A stretch of 64,000 nt of DNA from Streptacidiphilus rugosus AM-16 (GTDB lineage Bacteria; Actinomycetota; Actinomycetes; Streptomycetales; Streptomycetaceae). Shown one piece after another: positions 20,429-29,374 of the stretch; position 1 is the first letter of the stretch, and each line of letters begins with the position of its first letter. The stretch is taken from positions 2,976,001-3,040,000 of the forward strand of contig NZ_JQMJ01000004.1 of assembly GCF_000744655.1 (NCBI RefSeq), written 5' to 3'. A model generated the notes under the pieces. That model saw only the letters and a list, made by a program, of their open reading frames with translations. It was not told the DNA's origin and did not search any database. The position numbers were made by a program, and so were the translations under genes.

Positions 20429-20572
20429 CTGGTTCTCCTGTTCTAGCCGGGACACCAAGTCTTATGGCAGTCGTCCCGAGATGTCACGTTAACGCACTAA
20501 TGGCCCAACTTCGCGAGCGAAGATCAAACAGCGGCCCGAGGATGTGCACTACGGGCACGCCTCACACCTAAC

Positions 20573-20584
20573 TGGTCTACACCA
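20573..20584. promoter_or_regulatory. DasR operator upstream of the first EIIC gene
   Basis: TGGTCTACACCA, within ACTGGTCTACACCAAT, matches 10 of 12 core positions and is nearly identical to published streptomycete dre sites. It lies 77 bases before the EIIC start at 20661 and 145 bases from the divergent EIIB start, so it could control both. Confidence 0.85.
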
Positions 20585-20660
20585 ATCCACGGAGGAGACC
20601 AAACGCCGGAGTGCAGGAGGGGGACCCGACTCCGCCCACGGGACAGAGGGAGAAGTCGAG

Positions 20661-21950
20661 ATGACGACGGTGCAGGCCACTCCGGGCCCATCGCCCTGGC
20701 AGTCGCTCTACAGCGGCATGCAGAAGATGGGGCGGAGCCTGCAGCTCCCCGTCGCGGTCCTGCCGGCCGCCGGCATCATGAACCGGCTCGGCCAGGACGA
20801 CGTCTTCGGCAAGACCGGACTCGGCTGGAACAACGTCGCCAAGGTGTTCGCCGCCGCCGGCGGAGCACTGCTCAACGCCTCACTCGGCCTCCCCCTGCTC
20901 TTCTGCATCGGGGTCGCCATCGGCATGGCGAAGAAGGCCGACGGCTCGACCGCGCTCGCCGCCGTCGTCGGCTTCCTGGTGTACTACTCGATCCTGCAGC
21001 AGTTCCCGGCCCAGTGCCCCGGAAGGTCCGAGTTCACCAACGGAGTCTGCGCCGACTTCGCGGCGAAGACGTCGACGATCGCCCCCTACCAGAACCCCGG
21101 CGTCCTCGGCGGCATCCTGATGGGCCTGCTGACCGCCTTCCTGTGGCAGCGCTACCACCGCGTCAAACTGGTGGACTGGCTCGGCTTCTTCAACGGCCGC
21201 CGCCTGGTCCCCATCATCATGTCGGGCGTCGGCCTCGTCCTCGGCGTCCTCTTCATCAACCTCTGGCCGCCGATCGGCACCGGCCTGAACAGCTTCAGCG
21301 ACTGGCTGACCAAGCTGGGCTGGCTCGGCTCCGGGATGTTCGGTGTCGCCAACCGTCTGCTGCTGCCCATCGGCATGCACCAGCTGATCAACACCTACGT
21401 CTGGTTCCAGTACGGCACCTGGCACTACCAGGGCCAGACCTACCAGGGGGACATCCCGCGCTTTCTGCACCACGACCCCAGCGCCGGCATCTTCATGACC
21501 GGCTTCTTCCCCATCATGATGTTCGCGCTGCCCGCCGCGGCGCTGGCGATGGCCCACTGCGCCAATCCGCACCGCCGCAAGGAGGTGATGGGCATGATGA
21601 TCTCGCTCGGCCTGACCTCGATGATCACCGGCGTCACCGAACCGATCGAGTTCTCCTTCGCCTACATCGCCCCCGCGCTCTACGGCATCCACGCACTGCT
21701 GACCGGCTGCTCCATGGCGATCACCTGGGCTCTCGGCGTCCACGACGGCTTCAGCTTCTCGGCGGGCCTGCTCGACTACGCGATCAACTTCAACCTGGCG
21801 ACCAAACCGCTCATCATCATTCCGGTCGGAGTCGTGTTCGCGTTCGTCTACTACGCGCTCTTCCGATTCGTCATCACGAAGTTCGACCTCAAGACGCCCG
21901 GCCGAGAGCCGGAGGCGGAGGACACCGAGGTGGGCGTCACGAAGGACTGA
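20661..21950 (+). CDS. nagE: PTS GlcNAc-specific EIIC permease, first of three
   Basis: A 429-residue membrane permease taking up N-acetylglucosamine with phosphorylation. It has about ten hydrophobic segments and the GVTEPIEFSF substrate-site motif near residue 330. LQLPVAVLPAAGIMNRLGQ, near residue 27, and GVAIGMAKKADGSTALAAV are typical of the glucose superfamily. It lacks fused EIIA or EIIB domains. Unlike its two neighbours it has a longer extracellular loop with two cysteines (QCPGRSEFTNGVCADF), so it is the most diverged copy. The ATG at 20661 follows GAGGGAGAAG. It ends with its own terminator. Confidence 0.92.
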   Translation: MTTVQATPGPSPWQSLYSGMQKMGRSLQLPVAVLPAAGIMNRLGQDDVFGKTGLGWNNVAKVFAAAGGALLNASLGLPLLFCIGVAIGMAKKADGSTALAAVVGFLVYYSILQQFPAQCPGRSEFTNGVCADFAAKTSTIAPYQNPGVLGGILMGLLTAFLWQRYHRVKLVDWLGFFNGRRLVPIIMSGVGLVLGVLFINLWPPIGTGLNSFSDWLTKLGWLGSGMFGVANRLLLPIGMHQLINTYVWFQYGTWHYQGQTYQGDIPRFLHHDPSAGIFMTGFFPIMMFALPAAALAMAHCANPHRRKEVMGMMISLGLTSMITGVTEPIEFSFAYIAPALYGIHALLTGCSMAITWALGVHDGFSFSAGLLDYAINFNLATKPLIIIPVGVVFAFVYYALFRFVITKFDLKTPGREPEAEDTEVGVTKD

Positions 21951-21975
21951 GCCCGGCACATCGCCGGGCGCCCGC

Positions 21976-22013
21976 ACAAGGGTCCTTGGGACGCGCGTCC
22001 CGAGGACCCTTGT
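21976..22013 (+). terminator. terminator of the first EIIC gene
   Basis: A 38-base near-perfect palindrome: arms 21976-21994 and 21995-22013 differ from complementarity at one position. It lies 26 bases after the stop codon. Confidence 0.85.
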
Positions 22014-22106
22014 CGCGTGCTGCCCGGACCCCCGACCCGAAATCGATAACGATGGTCGGATGAGGGCCGGATTCCCCTACTTCCTCCTCATCTCCCTTGA
22101 TAGGAC

Positions 22107-22118
22107 AGGTCTAGACCA
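22107..22118. promoter_or_regulatory. DasR operator upstream of the second EIIC gene
   Basis: AGGTCTAGACCA contains the perfect palindrome GGTCTAGACC and matches the DasR core at 11 of 12 positions. It lies 40 bases before the start codon, where it would overlap or follow the promoter. Confidence 0.85.
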
Positions 22119-22157
22119 CATCGCCGTGGCCCGGACCGACCGCACGCGAGGGAAACG

Positions 22158-23408
22158 ATGAGCGCCACAACCGCACCCCCAGCCATGAGCGCCAGGCCGA
22201 AGCCCGGCGCCGGCCTGCTCCAGGGCATGCAGAAGATCGGCCGCAGCCTCCAGCTCCCGGTCGCCGTGCTGCCCGCCGCGGGCATCCTGATGCGCCTGGG
22301 CCAGGACGACGTGTTCGGCAACAGCGGCCTGCACTGGGACAAGGTCGCCGCGGTCTTCAACGCGGCCGGCGGCGCGCTGTTCAGCAACCTGCCGCTGCTC
22401 TTCTGCGTCGGCGTCGCCATCGGCTTCGCCAAGAAGGCCGACGGCTCGACCGCCCTGGCCGCGCTCGTCGGCTACCTGGTCTTCAAGCAGGTGCTCACCG
22501 TCTTCCCGGTCGCCGGGTCGGTGACCGCGGCACTGCCCGCCGGGAAGCCGCAGGATCCCGGCGTGCTGGGCGGCATCCTGGTGGGCCTGCTGGCCGCGGT
22601 GCTGTGGCAGCGGTACCACCGCACCAAGCTGGTCGACTGGCTCGGCTTCTTCAACGGCCGCCGTCTGGTCCCGATCATCATGGCCTTCGTCGGCACCGTC
22701 CTCGGTGTCGTCTTCGGTCTGGCCTGGGGCCCGATCGGCACCGGCCTGGAGCACTTCGGCAGCTGGCTGACGGGGCTCGGCGCGACCGGCGCGGGCATCT
22801 ACGGCGTGGCCAACCGGCTGCTGATCCCGGTCGGCATGCACCAGTTCCTGAACACCTTCTTCCAGCAGCAGGTGGGCAGTTTCACCGACCCCCACGGCCA
22901 GGTCTGGCACGGCGAGATCCCGCGCTTCATGCACGGCGACCCGACGGCCGGCCAGTTCATGACGGGCTTCTTCCCGATCATGATGTTCGCCCTCCCGGCC
23001 GCCGCGCTGGCCATCGCGCACTGCGCCCGCCCCGGGCGCCGCAAGGCCGTGACCGGCATGATGATCTCCGTCGGCCTCACCGCGTTCGTCACCGGCGTGA
23101 CCGAGCCGATCGAGTTCTCCTTCATGTTCCTGGCCCCGGTCCTCTACGGCATCCACGCCCTGCTGACCGGCGTCTCCATGGCGCTCACCTGGGGCCTCGG
23201 CGTCCATGACGGGTTCACCTTCTCCGCGGGCCTGATCGACTACGCCCTGAACTGGAGCCTGGCCACCAAGCCCTGGCTGATCATCCCGATCGGCCTGGTC
23301 TTCGCCGCCGTCTACTACGGACTGTTCCGCTTCGCGATCGTCCGGTTCAACCTGCCGACGCCGGGCCGCGAGCCGGAGAGCGAGATCGAGGACCTCACCA
23401 AGGCCTGA
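22158..23408 (+). CDS. nagE: PTS GlcNAc-specific EIIC permease, second of three
   Basis: A 416-residue membrane permease of the same family as its neighbours. It carries LQLPVAVLPAAGILMRLGQ, GVAIGFAKKADGSTALAAL and the substrate-site GVTEPIEFSF. The exposed loop FPVAGSVTAALPAGKPQDPG is close to that of the third copy and unlike the first. It has a short Ser/Thr/Pro-rich start and an acidic tail EPESEIEDLTKA also shared with copy three. The ATG at 22158 follows GAGGGAAACG. It has its own DasR site and so is probably transcribed separately. Confidence 0.93.
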   Translation: MSATTAPPAMSARPKPGAGLLQGMQKIGRSLQLPVAVLPAAGILMRLGQDDVFGNSGLHWDKVAAVFNAAGGALFSNLPLLFCVGVAIGFAKKADGSTALAALVGYLVFKQVLTVFPVAGSVTAALPAGKPQDPGVLGGILVGLLAAVLWQRYHRTKLVDWLGFFNGRRLVPIIMAFVGTVLGVVFGLAWGPIGTGLEHFGSWLTGLGATGAGIYGVANRLLIPVGMHQFLNTFFQQQVGSFTDPHGQVWHGEIPRFMHGDPTAGQFMTGFFPIMMFALPAAALAIAHCARPGRRKAVTGMMISVGLTAFVTGVTEPIEFSFMFLAPVLYGIHALLTGVSMALTWGLGVHDGFTFSAGLIDYALNWSLATKPWLIIPIGLVFAAVYYGLFRFAIVRFNLPTPGREPESEIEDLTKA

Positions 23409-23526
23409 GCCGGGGCCCGAGCCGGACCGAGCCGGGTTCGAGCGGGGAGATAAACGGAAGCAAACGTTCCACAAACATCACAACTCCGACACGGACGGAC
23501 GCGGGTCCGTAAAGCCGTGCTAAGAA

Positions 23527-23538
23527 TGGTCTACACCA
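23527..23538. promoter_or_regulatory. DasR operator, first of a tandem pair
   Basis: TGGTCTACACCA, identical over 12 bases to the site before the first EIIC gene. It lies 54 bases before the third EIIC start. Confidence 0.85.
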
Positions 23539-23540
23539 CG

Positions 23541-23552
23541 TGGTCTAAACCA
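23541..23552. promoter_or_regulatory. DasR operator, second of a tandem pair
   Basis: TGGTCTAAACCA matches 11 of 12 core positions and starts 14 bases after the first site. Between and beside them lie the palindromes CCACGTGG (23536-23543) and CCACTAGTGG (23551-23560). An outer inverted repeat, GAATGGTC and GACCATTC (23525-23532, 23562-23569), frames the block. Confidence 0.8.
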
Positions 23553-23591
23553 CTAGTGGGTGGACCATTCTTGTCGTTGTTAGGGAACACC

Positions 23592-24857
23592 ATGAGCGCA
23601 ACCACCGCCGCCGGCACGGTGGCCCCCGCGAAGAAGCGGGGCTCCGGACTCTTCGCAGGCCTCCAGAAGGTGGGCCGCAGCCTCCAGCTGCCGGTCGCGG
23701 TGCTGCCCGCGGCAGGTCTGCTGATGAGCCTCGGGAACCTCATCTCGACCTACGGCCACGGCGCCTTCTGGACCAAGACCTCGGCGGTGCTGCTCGGCGC
23801 GGGCGGAGGCATCCTCGACCCGAAGCTCGGGCTGCCGCTGCTGTTCTGCATCGGCGTGGCCATCGGCTTCGCCAAGAAGGCCGACGGCTCGACCGCGCTG
23901 GCGGCGGTGGCGGGCTTCCTGGTCTACCACAGCACGCTGGCCGCCTTCCCTGTGGCCGGCTCGGTCACCACCCTCGACCCGGCCGGCACGCCGCAGAACC
24001 CCGGCGTCCTGGGCGGCATCCTGATCGGCCTGATCACCGCCGTCGTGTGGCAGCGCTACCACCGGACCAAGCTGGTCGACTGGCTCGGCTTCTTCAACGG
24101 CCGCCGCCTGGTCCCCATCCTGATGGCCTTCATCGGGACGGCCCTCGGCATCGTCTTCGGCCTCGCCTGGCAGCCGGTCGGTGACGCGCTCAACAGCTTC
24201 AGCAGCTGGCTGGTCGGCCTCGGCGCCCTCGGCGCGGGCATCTTCGGCGTCGCCAACCGCCTGCTGGTCCCGATCGGGATGCACCAGTTCGTCAACACCT
24301 TCGTCTGGTTCCAGACCGGCTCCTACACCAGCGGCGGCTCCACCTACCAGGGCGACCTGGTCCGCTTCATGCACGGCGACCCGACGGCCGGCCAGTTCAT
24401 GAGCGGCTTCTTCCCGATCATGATGTTCGGTCTCCCCGCCGCCGCCCTGGCGATCGCGCACTCGGCCCGTCCCGAGCGCCGCAAGGCCGTGATGGGCATG
24501 ATGATCTCGGTCGGCCTGACCTCCTTCGTCACCGGCGTGACGGAGCCGATCGAGTTCGCCTTCATGTTCCTGGCGCCCGCCCTGTACGTGATCCACGCCC
24601 TGCTGACCGGCCTGTCCATGGCCGTCACCTGGGCGCTCGGGGTGCACGCGGGCTTCAACTTCTCCGGTGGCCTGATCGACTACGTCGCGAACTACCACAT
24701 GGGCCACAAGCCCTGGCTGATCATCCCGATCGGCCTGGTCTTCGCGGTGATCTACTACACCGTCTTCCGCGTCGCCATCGCCAAGTTCAACATCAAGACC
24801 CCCGGCCGCGAGACGGACGAGGAGCTTGCCGAACTGGAGGAGCTGACCAAGGCGTAA
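23592..24857 (+). CDS. nagE: PTS GlcNAc-specific EIIC permease, third of three
   Basis: A 421-residue permease, closest to the second copy (shared loop FPVAGSVTTLDPAGTPQNPG and C-terminal ELEELTKA). It differs at the start, where LLMSLGNLISTYGHGAFW replaces the MRLGQDDVFG segment of the others. It also has GVHAGFNFSGG where the others have GVHDGFTFSAG or GVHDGFSFSAG. These changes lie near predicted substrate-facing regions and may alter sugar preference. The start at 23592 follows TAGGGAACACC. Streptomyces coelicolor has two such genes here, so this is likely an added copy. Confidence 0.93.
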   Translation: MSATTAAGTVAPAKKRGSGLFAGLQKVGRSLQLPVAVLPAAGLLMSLGNLISTYGHGAFWTKTSAVLLGAGGGILDPKLGLPLLFCIGVAIGFAKKADGSTALAAVAGFLVYHSTLAAFPVAGSVTTLDPAGTPQNPGVLGGILIGLITAVVWQRYHRTKLVDWLGFFNGRRLVPILMAFIGTALGIVFGLAWQPVGDALNSFSSWLVGLGALGAGIFGVANRLLVPIGMHQFVNTFVWFQTGSYTSGGSTYQGDLVRFMHGDPTAGQFMSGFFPIMMFGLPAAALAIAHSARPERRKAVMGMMISVGLTSFVTGVTEPIEFAFMFLAPALYVIHALLTGLSMAVTWALGVHAGFNFSGGLIDYVANYHMGHKPWLIIPIGLVFAVIYYTVFRVAIAKFNIKTPGRETDEELAELEELTKA

Positions 24858-24864
24858 CGCCTCG

Positions 24865-25611
24865 TCAGAGTTCGTACACCGCGCCCGGTCGAGCCAGCTC
24901 GACCGGGCCGCTGTACACCTCGGCCGCGTCGGCGGCGTTCTGGGCCGGGTCCGTCCACGGGGGGATGTGGGTCAGCACCAGGCGGCCCACGCCGGCCTGC
25001 GCCGCCAGCTCGCCGGCCTGGCGGCCGTTGAGGTGGACGTCGACGTACTCCTCCTTGCCGTGCGTGTACGCGGCCTCGGAGAGCAGCAGGTCGGCGCCCT
25101 CGGCGAGGGTGGCCAGCTGCTCGCAGGGGCCGGTGTCGCCGGTGTAGACGAAGGAGCGCCCGCCGTGCGCCACCCGGAAGCCGAAGGCCTCGACGGGGTG
25201 CGCGACGCGGGTCGCGGTGATCGTCAGCGGGCCCAGGTCGAAGCTGCCCTCGCGCAGGGTGTGGAAGTCGAAGACCTCCTTCATCCCCGGGTGCTCGTCC
25301 ATGTCGTACGCGCGGGCCAGCCGCTCGGCGGTGCCGGCGGGGCCGAAGACGGGGACCGGGTCGGGGCAGCCCTCGACGCGGTAGTTGCGGGCGACGTAGT
25401 ACGCGCACATGTCCACGCAGTGGTCCGCGTGCAGGTGGCTCAGCAGCACCGCGTCGACGTCGTAGAGGCCCGTGTACTTCTGCAGCGCGCCGAGCGCGCC
25501 GTTGCCCAGGTCGATCACGAGCCGGAAGCCGTCCGCCTCGACCAGGTAGCAGGAGCAGGGCGAGTCAGCCGAGGGAAAGCTCCCGGAGCTTCCCACCACC
25601 GTCAGTTCCAT
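24865..25611 (-). CDS. metallo-beta-lactamase-fold hydrolase
   Basis: A 248-residue enzyme of the RNase Z-like MBL superfamily. The metal site begins with HLHADH near residues 58-63. Later ligands are in TRVAHPVEAFG, the YTGDTGPC aspartate near residue 150 and the closing His of LVLTHIPPW. The start MELTVVGSSGSFPSADSPC at 25611 is the family N-terminus; the upstream frame is not coding. Its genomic place next to GlcNAc and sulfur genes does not reveal the substrate. Convergent with the third EIIC gene. Confidence 0.9.
   Translation of the reverse strand: MELTVVGSSGSFPSADSPCSCYLVEADGFRLVIDLGNGALGALQKYTGLYDVDAVLLSHLHADHCVDMCAYYVARNYRVEGCPDPVPVFGPAGTAERLARAYDMDEHPGMKEVFDFHTLREGSFDLGPLTITATRVAHPVEAFGFRVAHGGRSFVYTGDTGPCEQLATLAEGADLLLSEAAYTHGKEEYVDVHLNGRQAGELAAQAGVGRLVLTHIPPWTDPAQNAADAAEVYSGPVELARPGAVYEL
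24883..24908. terminator. hairpin inside the 3' end of the MBL gene, likely terminator of the third EIIC gene
   Basis: GCCCGGTCGAGC (24883-24894) and GCTCGACCGGGC (24897-24908) pair over 12 bp with a 2-base gap. The stem starts 26 bases after the EIIC stop but lies inside the last codons of the convergent hydrolase gene. No other hairpin separates the two genes, whose stops are 7 bases apart. Confidence 0.55.
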
Positions 25612-25769
25612 GCCGCCAGCCCTCCGCGTGCTCACTTCACACACCCGGCTCCATTGCCGTGAGGTCGTGAGTTCATGAGTTTCGAGAGTAAAGCGGAGGC
25701 GGGCCCGCGCTCCCGCCCACGGGGCCGGTTGTGTTCGGAATCACCAGGACGAGGGGCCCGCGCGCCGTC

Positions 25770-25961
25770 TCAGTCGCGATTGTGCGGGCGACGTCGTACC
25801 CATGCTCGGATCGTGTCCGCGTGCCAGCGCGGTTGACCGAAGGCGGTGACCAGGTCCGGCGCGGGGAGGATGCCCTGGCGGCGGTACGACTTGACGGTCT
25901 CCGGCTTCACGCCGATGTGCGCGGCGATCTCGCGGTAGGACCACAGATCGGCGGAGCTCAT
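25770..25961 (-). CDS. small helix-turn-helix protein (MerR/excisionase-like)
   Basis: A 63-residue DNA-binding protein. WSYREIAAHIGVKPETVKSY forms the helix-turn-helix, followed by the wing-like segment RQGILPAPD and WHADTIRAWVRRRP. It has the size and layout of small MerR-superfamily or AlpA-type regulators. The ATG at 25961 has a strong GGAGG site at 8 bases, which decides the start; longer readings are not needed. No mobile element is adjacent, so it is probably a resident regulator with unknown target. Confidence 0.82.
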   Translation of the reverse strand: MSSADLWSYREIAAHIGVKPETVKSYRRQGILPAPDLVTAFGQPRWHADTIRAWVRRRPHNRD

Positions 25962-26164
25962 GGGGGGCCTCCTGCGTCGGGCTCGGAATCCGCTGGATCG
26001 AAGTGAAATCCAGCGTTTTCCGGCCCAACGAGAGGAAAGTCCGGCCATTGGCGCCTGTGGGCGTTCTGTGACGATGCGGTAGCAGGAAACGGATAAAGAA
26101 TCCCGGTCCGGCGCCGTCTCTCCGGAAGGGGGAGCTGTGCCCGCTGCTGCCGGCCCTGCCGGAC

Positions 26165-27413
<1,249 letters not shown>

Positions 27414-27532
27414 GGCTGCACTCCAGGGTGGTCTCGTGGGAGAGGGTGAAGCAGGAGGGGGCGGCGCGTGACGCGGTCGCGCGCTGGCGTTCTTCGGGGG
27501 CAGTCGTACCGGGGACGGCGGCTGCGGCGGGC

Positions 27533-27637
27533 TCAGGCGGCGCGACAGATGGCGCTGGCGAGGCGGCACAGGTCGACGTGCAGCCGCGCGACGAGGCGGA
27601 TGCCGGGCGCGTGAGTGCTCATGTCGACGGAACGCAT
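27533..27637 (-). CDS. putative leader peptide of the sulfur-assimilation type
   Basis: A 34-residue open frame (29 if the ATG at 27622 is used), upstream of cysO and in the same direction. Its core GIRLVARLHVDLCRLASAIC matches the actinobacterial putative leader peptide family found before sulfur genes. TATACGAT at 27651-27644 is a good minus 10 box placing the RNA start almost at the ATG at 27637, so the peptide is probably translated from a leaderless mRNA. The Cys codons may let translation sense cysteine supply. It ends 119 bases before cysO. Confidence 0.75.
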   Translation of the reverse strand: MRSVDMSTHAPGIRLVARLHVDLCRLASAICRAA

Positions 27638-27722
27638 GGGGTCATCGTATAGATTCCCGACCCCCGAAAGGGATCCCCGTCCCATCTCGCGGACGTTTTC
27701 GTCCCACATGCCGAAAAGCCGG

Positions 27723-27749
27723 CCGGCCCGGCGCGCTGCGCCGGGCCGG
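27723..27749 (-). terminator. terminator of the JAMM peptidase gene
   Basis: CCGGCCCGGCGC (27723-27734) pairs perfectly with GCGCCGGGCCGG (27738-27749) around GCT, 6 bases after the stop at 27756. It separates the peptidase from the downstream cysteine genes. Confidence 0.8.
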
Positions 27750-27755
27750 TCGGGG

Positions 27756-28184
27756 TCAGACGTCGGCGCCGAGGACCTCGACATCTTCCTCTGTGATCAC
27801 GCCGTCCACGATGCGGAACGAACGGAACTGGAAAGGGCCCTCGTCGTTGCCGCAGTCGGCGGTGGAGACGAGCACGTAGTGGGCGTTCGGCTCGGACGCG
27901 TAGGAGACGTCGGTCCGGGACGGGTACGCCTCGGTGGCGGTGTGGGAGTGGTAGATCACGACGGGCTCCTCGTCGCGGTCGTCCATCTCGCGGTAGAGCT
28001 TGAGCAGGTCACCCGAGTCGAACTCGTAGAAGGTGGGCGAGCGCGCGGCGTTGAGCATCGGGATGAACCGCGCGGGCCGGTCGCTGCCGGCGGGTCCGGC
28101 GATCACGCCGCAGGCCTCATCGGGATGATCGGCACGGGCGTGGGCGACGATCGCGTCGTGCAGTTCGCGGGTGATGGTCAGCAT
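27756..28184 (-). CDS. mec: JAMM/M67 metallopeptidase, Mec-like
   Basis: A 142-residue zinc peptidase. The JAMM motif is complete: E23, then HSHTATEAYPSRTD with H79, H81, S89 and D92. In mycobacteria Mec frees cysteine from the CysO-cysteine adduct; related enzymes trim residues after the Gly-Gly of sulfur carriers. Either or both reactions fit the neighbouring CysO-like protein, which ends GGAR. Start at 28184 gives the family MLTITRELHDAIVAHA. A terminator follows, so it is a separate transcript from cysO-cysM although in the same direction. Confidence 0.93.
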   Translation of the reverse strand: MLTITRELHDAIVAHARADHPDEACGVIAGPAGSDRPARFIPMLNAARSPTFYEFDSGDLLKLYREMDDRDEEPVVIYHSHTATEAYPSRTDVSYASEPNAHYVLVSTADCGNDEGPFQFRSFRIVDGVITEEDVEVLGADV

Positions 28185-28233
28185 GGGCCTAAGAATAGGC
28201 AGGCGTGGGCGGGCGGGCGGCCACCCCCGTGCC

Positions 28234-28680
28234 TCACACCACGGCGGCGACCAGCAGGGCGAAGGCGGCGACGAGCACGGCGACGCGGAGGTAGTGGTAG
28301 CGGTCCCAGCGGTTCGCCTGCTGCTTCCAGTCGGCGGGCCGGTTCTCCGCGGTCCAGGTCTTGCTCAGGTTGTTGATCGGCACGAGCAGCAGCACCGACA
28401 TGACCACGCTGACGATCAGCAGTCCGCCGGAGGCCACGGCGAGACCGGCTCCGTGGTGGTGCCGGCCGACGAAGGCGCAGACCGCGACGAGGGCGAGCGA
28501 GGAGAAGTACCAGACCGGCATCACCGCGCCGAGCATCCGGCCGCCGTGGGCGCGGGCCTGCACGGTGCTGTCGTCGGGGAGGGCGTTGACGATGGGGTTG
28601 ATGACGAAGGCGACGGCGAACTCCACCCCCACCATCACGCCGACGACCACGGTGGTGAAGACCTCGAGTGCGTTGAGCAT
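28234..28680 (-). CDS. DUF1772 membrane protein
   Basis: A 148-residue protein with four transmembrane helices. The family features are an N-terminal VEFAVAFVINPIVNAL segment and a central cytoplasmic loop with NNLSKTW. RWDRYHYLR precedes the last helix. DUF1772 proteins include anthrone oxygenase-like enzymes, but most members have no known reaction. Divergent from a TetR gene with twin operators between, so it is almost surely the target of that repressor. Confidence 0.88.
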   Translation of the reverse strand: MLNALEVFTTVVVGVMVGVEFAVAFVINPIVNALPDDSTVQARAHGGRMLGAVMPVWYFSSLALVAVCAFVGRHHHGAGLAVASGGLLIVSVVMSVLLLVPINNLSKTWTAENRPADWKQQANRWDRYHYLRVAVLVAAFALLVAAVV

Positions 28681-28698
28681 GACGACCCCTTCGGATAT

Positions 28699-28711
28699 CT
28701 AGCATTGCTAG
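28699..28711. promoter_or_regulatory. TetR operator, copy 1
   Basis: CTAGCATTGCTAG is a 13-base palindrome 19 bases upstream of the DUF1772 start. It differs from copy 2 only at the central base. Confidence 0.8.
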
Positions 28712-28749
28712 CTGATGAGGCAACGCTAGTACTACTGCCGCTCGGTTGT

Positions 28750-28762
28750 CTAGCAGTGCTAG
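28750..28762. promoter_or_regulatory. TetR operator, copy 2
   Basis: CTAGCAGTGCTAG is a 13-base palindrome 9 bases before the TetR start, 51 bases from copy 1. One operator faces each gene, the pattern of a repressor controlling itself and its neighbour. Confidence 0.8.
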
Positions 28763-28771
28763 CATCAACGC

Positions 28772-29350
28772 ATGTCGGTACAGGAACGCAAGGAACGCGA
28801 ACGGGCGGAGCGCGAGCGCCTCATCGTGGCGACGGCCCGCGAACTCGCCGAGCAGCAGGGCTGGGACGCGGTCACCACCCGCCGTCTGGCCGAGCGCATC
28901 GAGTACAGCCAGCCCGTCCTCTACAGCCACTTCCGCGGCAAGCGCGAGATCATCGGCGCCGTCGCCCTCGAAGGCGCCACCGAGATGGCCGCGGCGCTGC
29001 GGGCCGCGACCGCCGCCGCGGACGGCCCGCGGTCCCGGGTGGCCGCCCTCGCCCACGGCTACCTCGACTTCGCCGAGAGCAACCCGGCGGTCTACGACGC
29101 CCTGTTCCAGCTGGACGGCGGCCTGGCGTACGCGCAGGAGGACACGCCCGCGCCGCTGAAGGACGCCTTCGCCGCGCTGCTGGAGAGCCTCTCCGAGGTG
29201 GCCGGCGACGGCGTCGAACCGGGGCTGTTCACCGAGGTGTTCTGGGCCTCCCTGCACGGTCTGGCCACCCTGACCCGGGCGGGCCGACTGCTGCCGCAGG
29301 ACGCCGCACGGAGGGTGGAACTGCTGACGGACCGCCTCGCCGTGCTCTGA
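28772..29350 (+). CDS. TetR-family repressor
   Basis: A 192-residue regulator. The N-terminal helix-turn-helix spans about residues 18-62, with TARELAEQQGWDAVTTRRLA and the recognition helix YSQPVLYSHFRGKREI. The remaining helices form a ligand domain of the WHG-like type (AHGYLDFAESNPAVYDALF, then FWASLHGLATLTRAGRL). It is divergent from a DUF1772 membrane protein, and two near-identical palindromes lie between them. The ligand is unknown. Confidence 0.93.
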   Translation: MSVQERKERERAERERLIVATARELAEQQGWDAVTTRRLAERIEYSQPVLYSHFRGKREIIGAVALEGATEMAAALRAATAAADGPRSRVAALAHGYLDFAESNPAVYDALFQLDGGLAYAQEDTPAPLKDAFAALLESLSEVAGDGVEPGLFTEVFWASLHGLATLTRAGRLLPQDAARRVELLTDRLAVL

Positions 29351-29374
29351 CCCGTACCGCCCCGGCGCAGGGGC

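Noticed and set aside
20429..20460. DasR site close to the EIIB start
   Set aside because: CTGGTTCTCCTGTTCTAGCC has only scattered matches; the clear site at 20573 may serve both directions.
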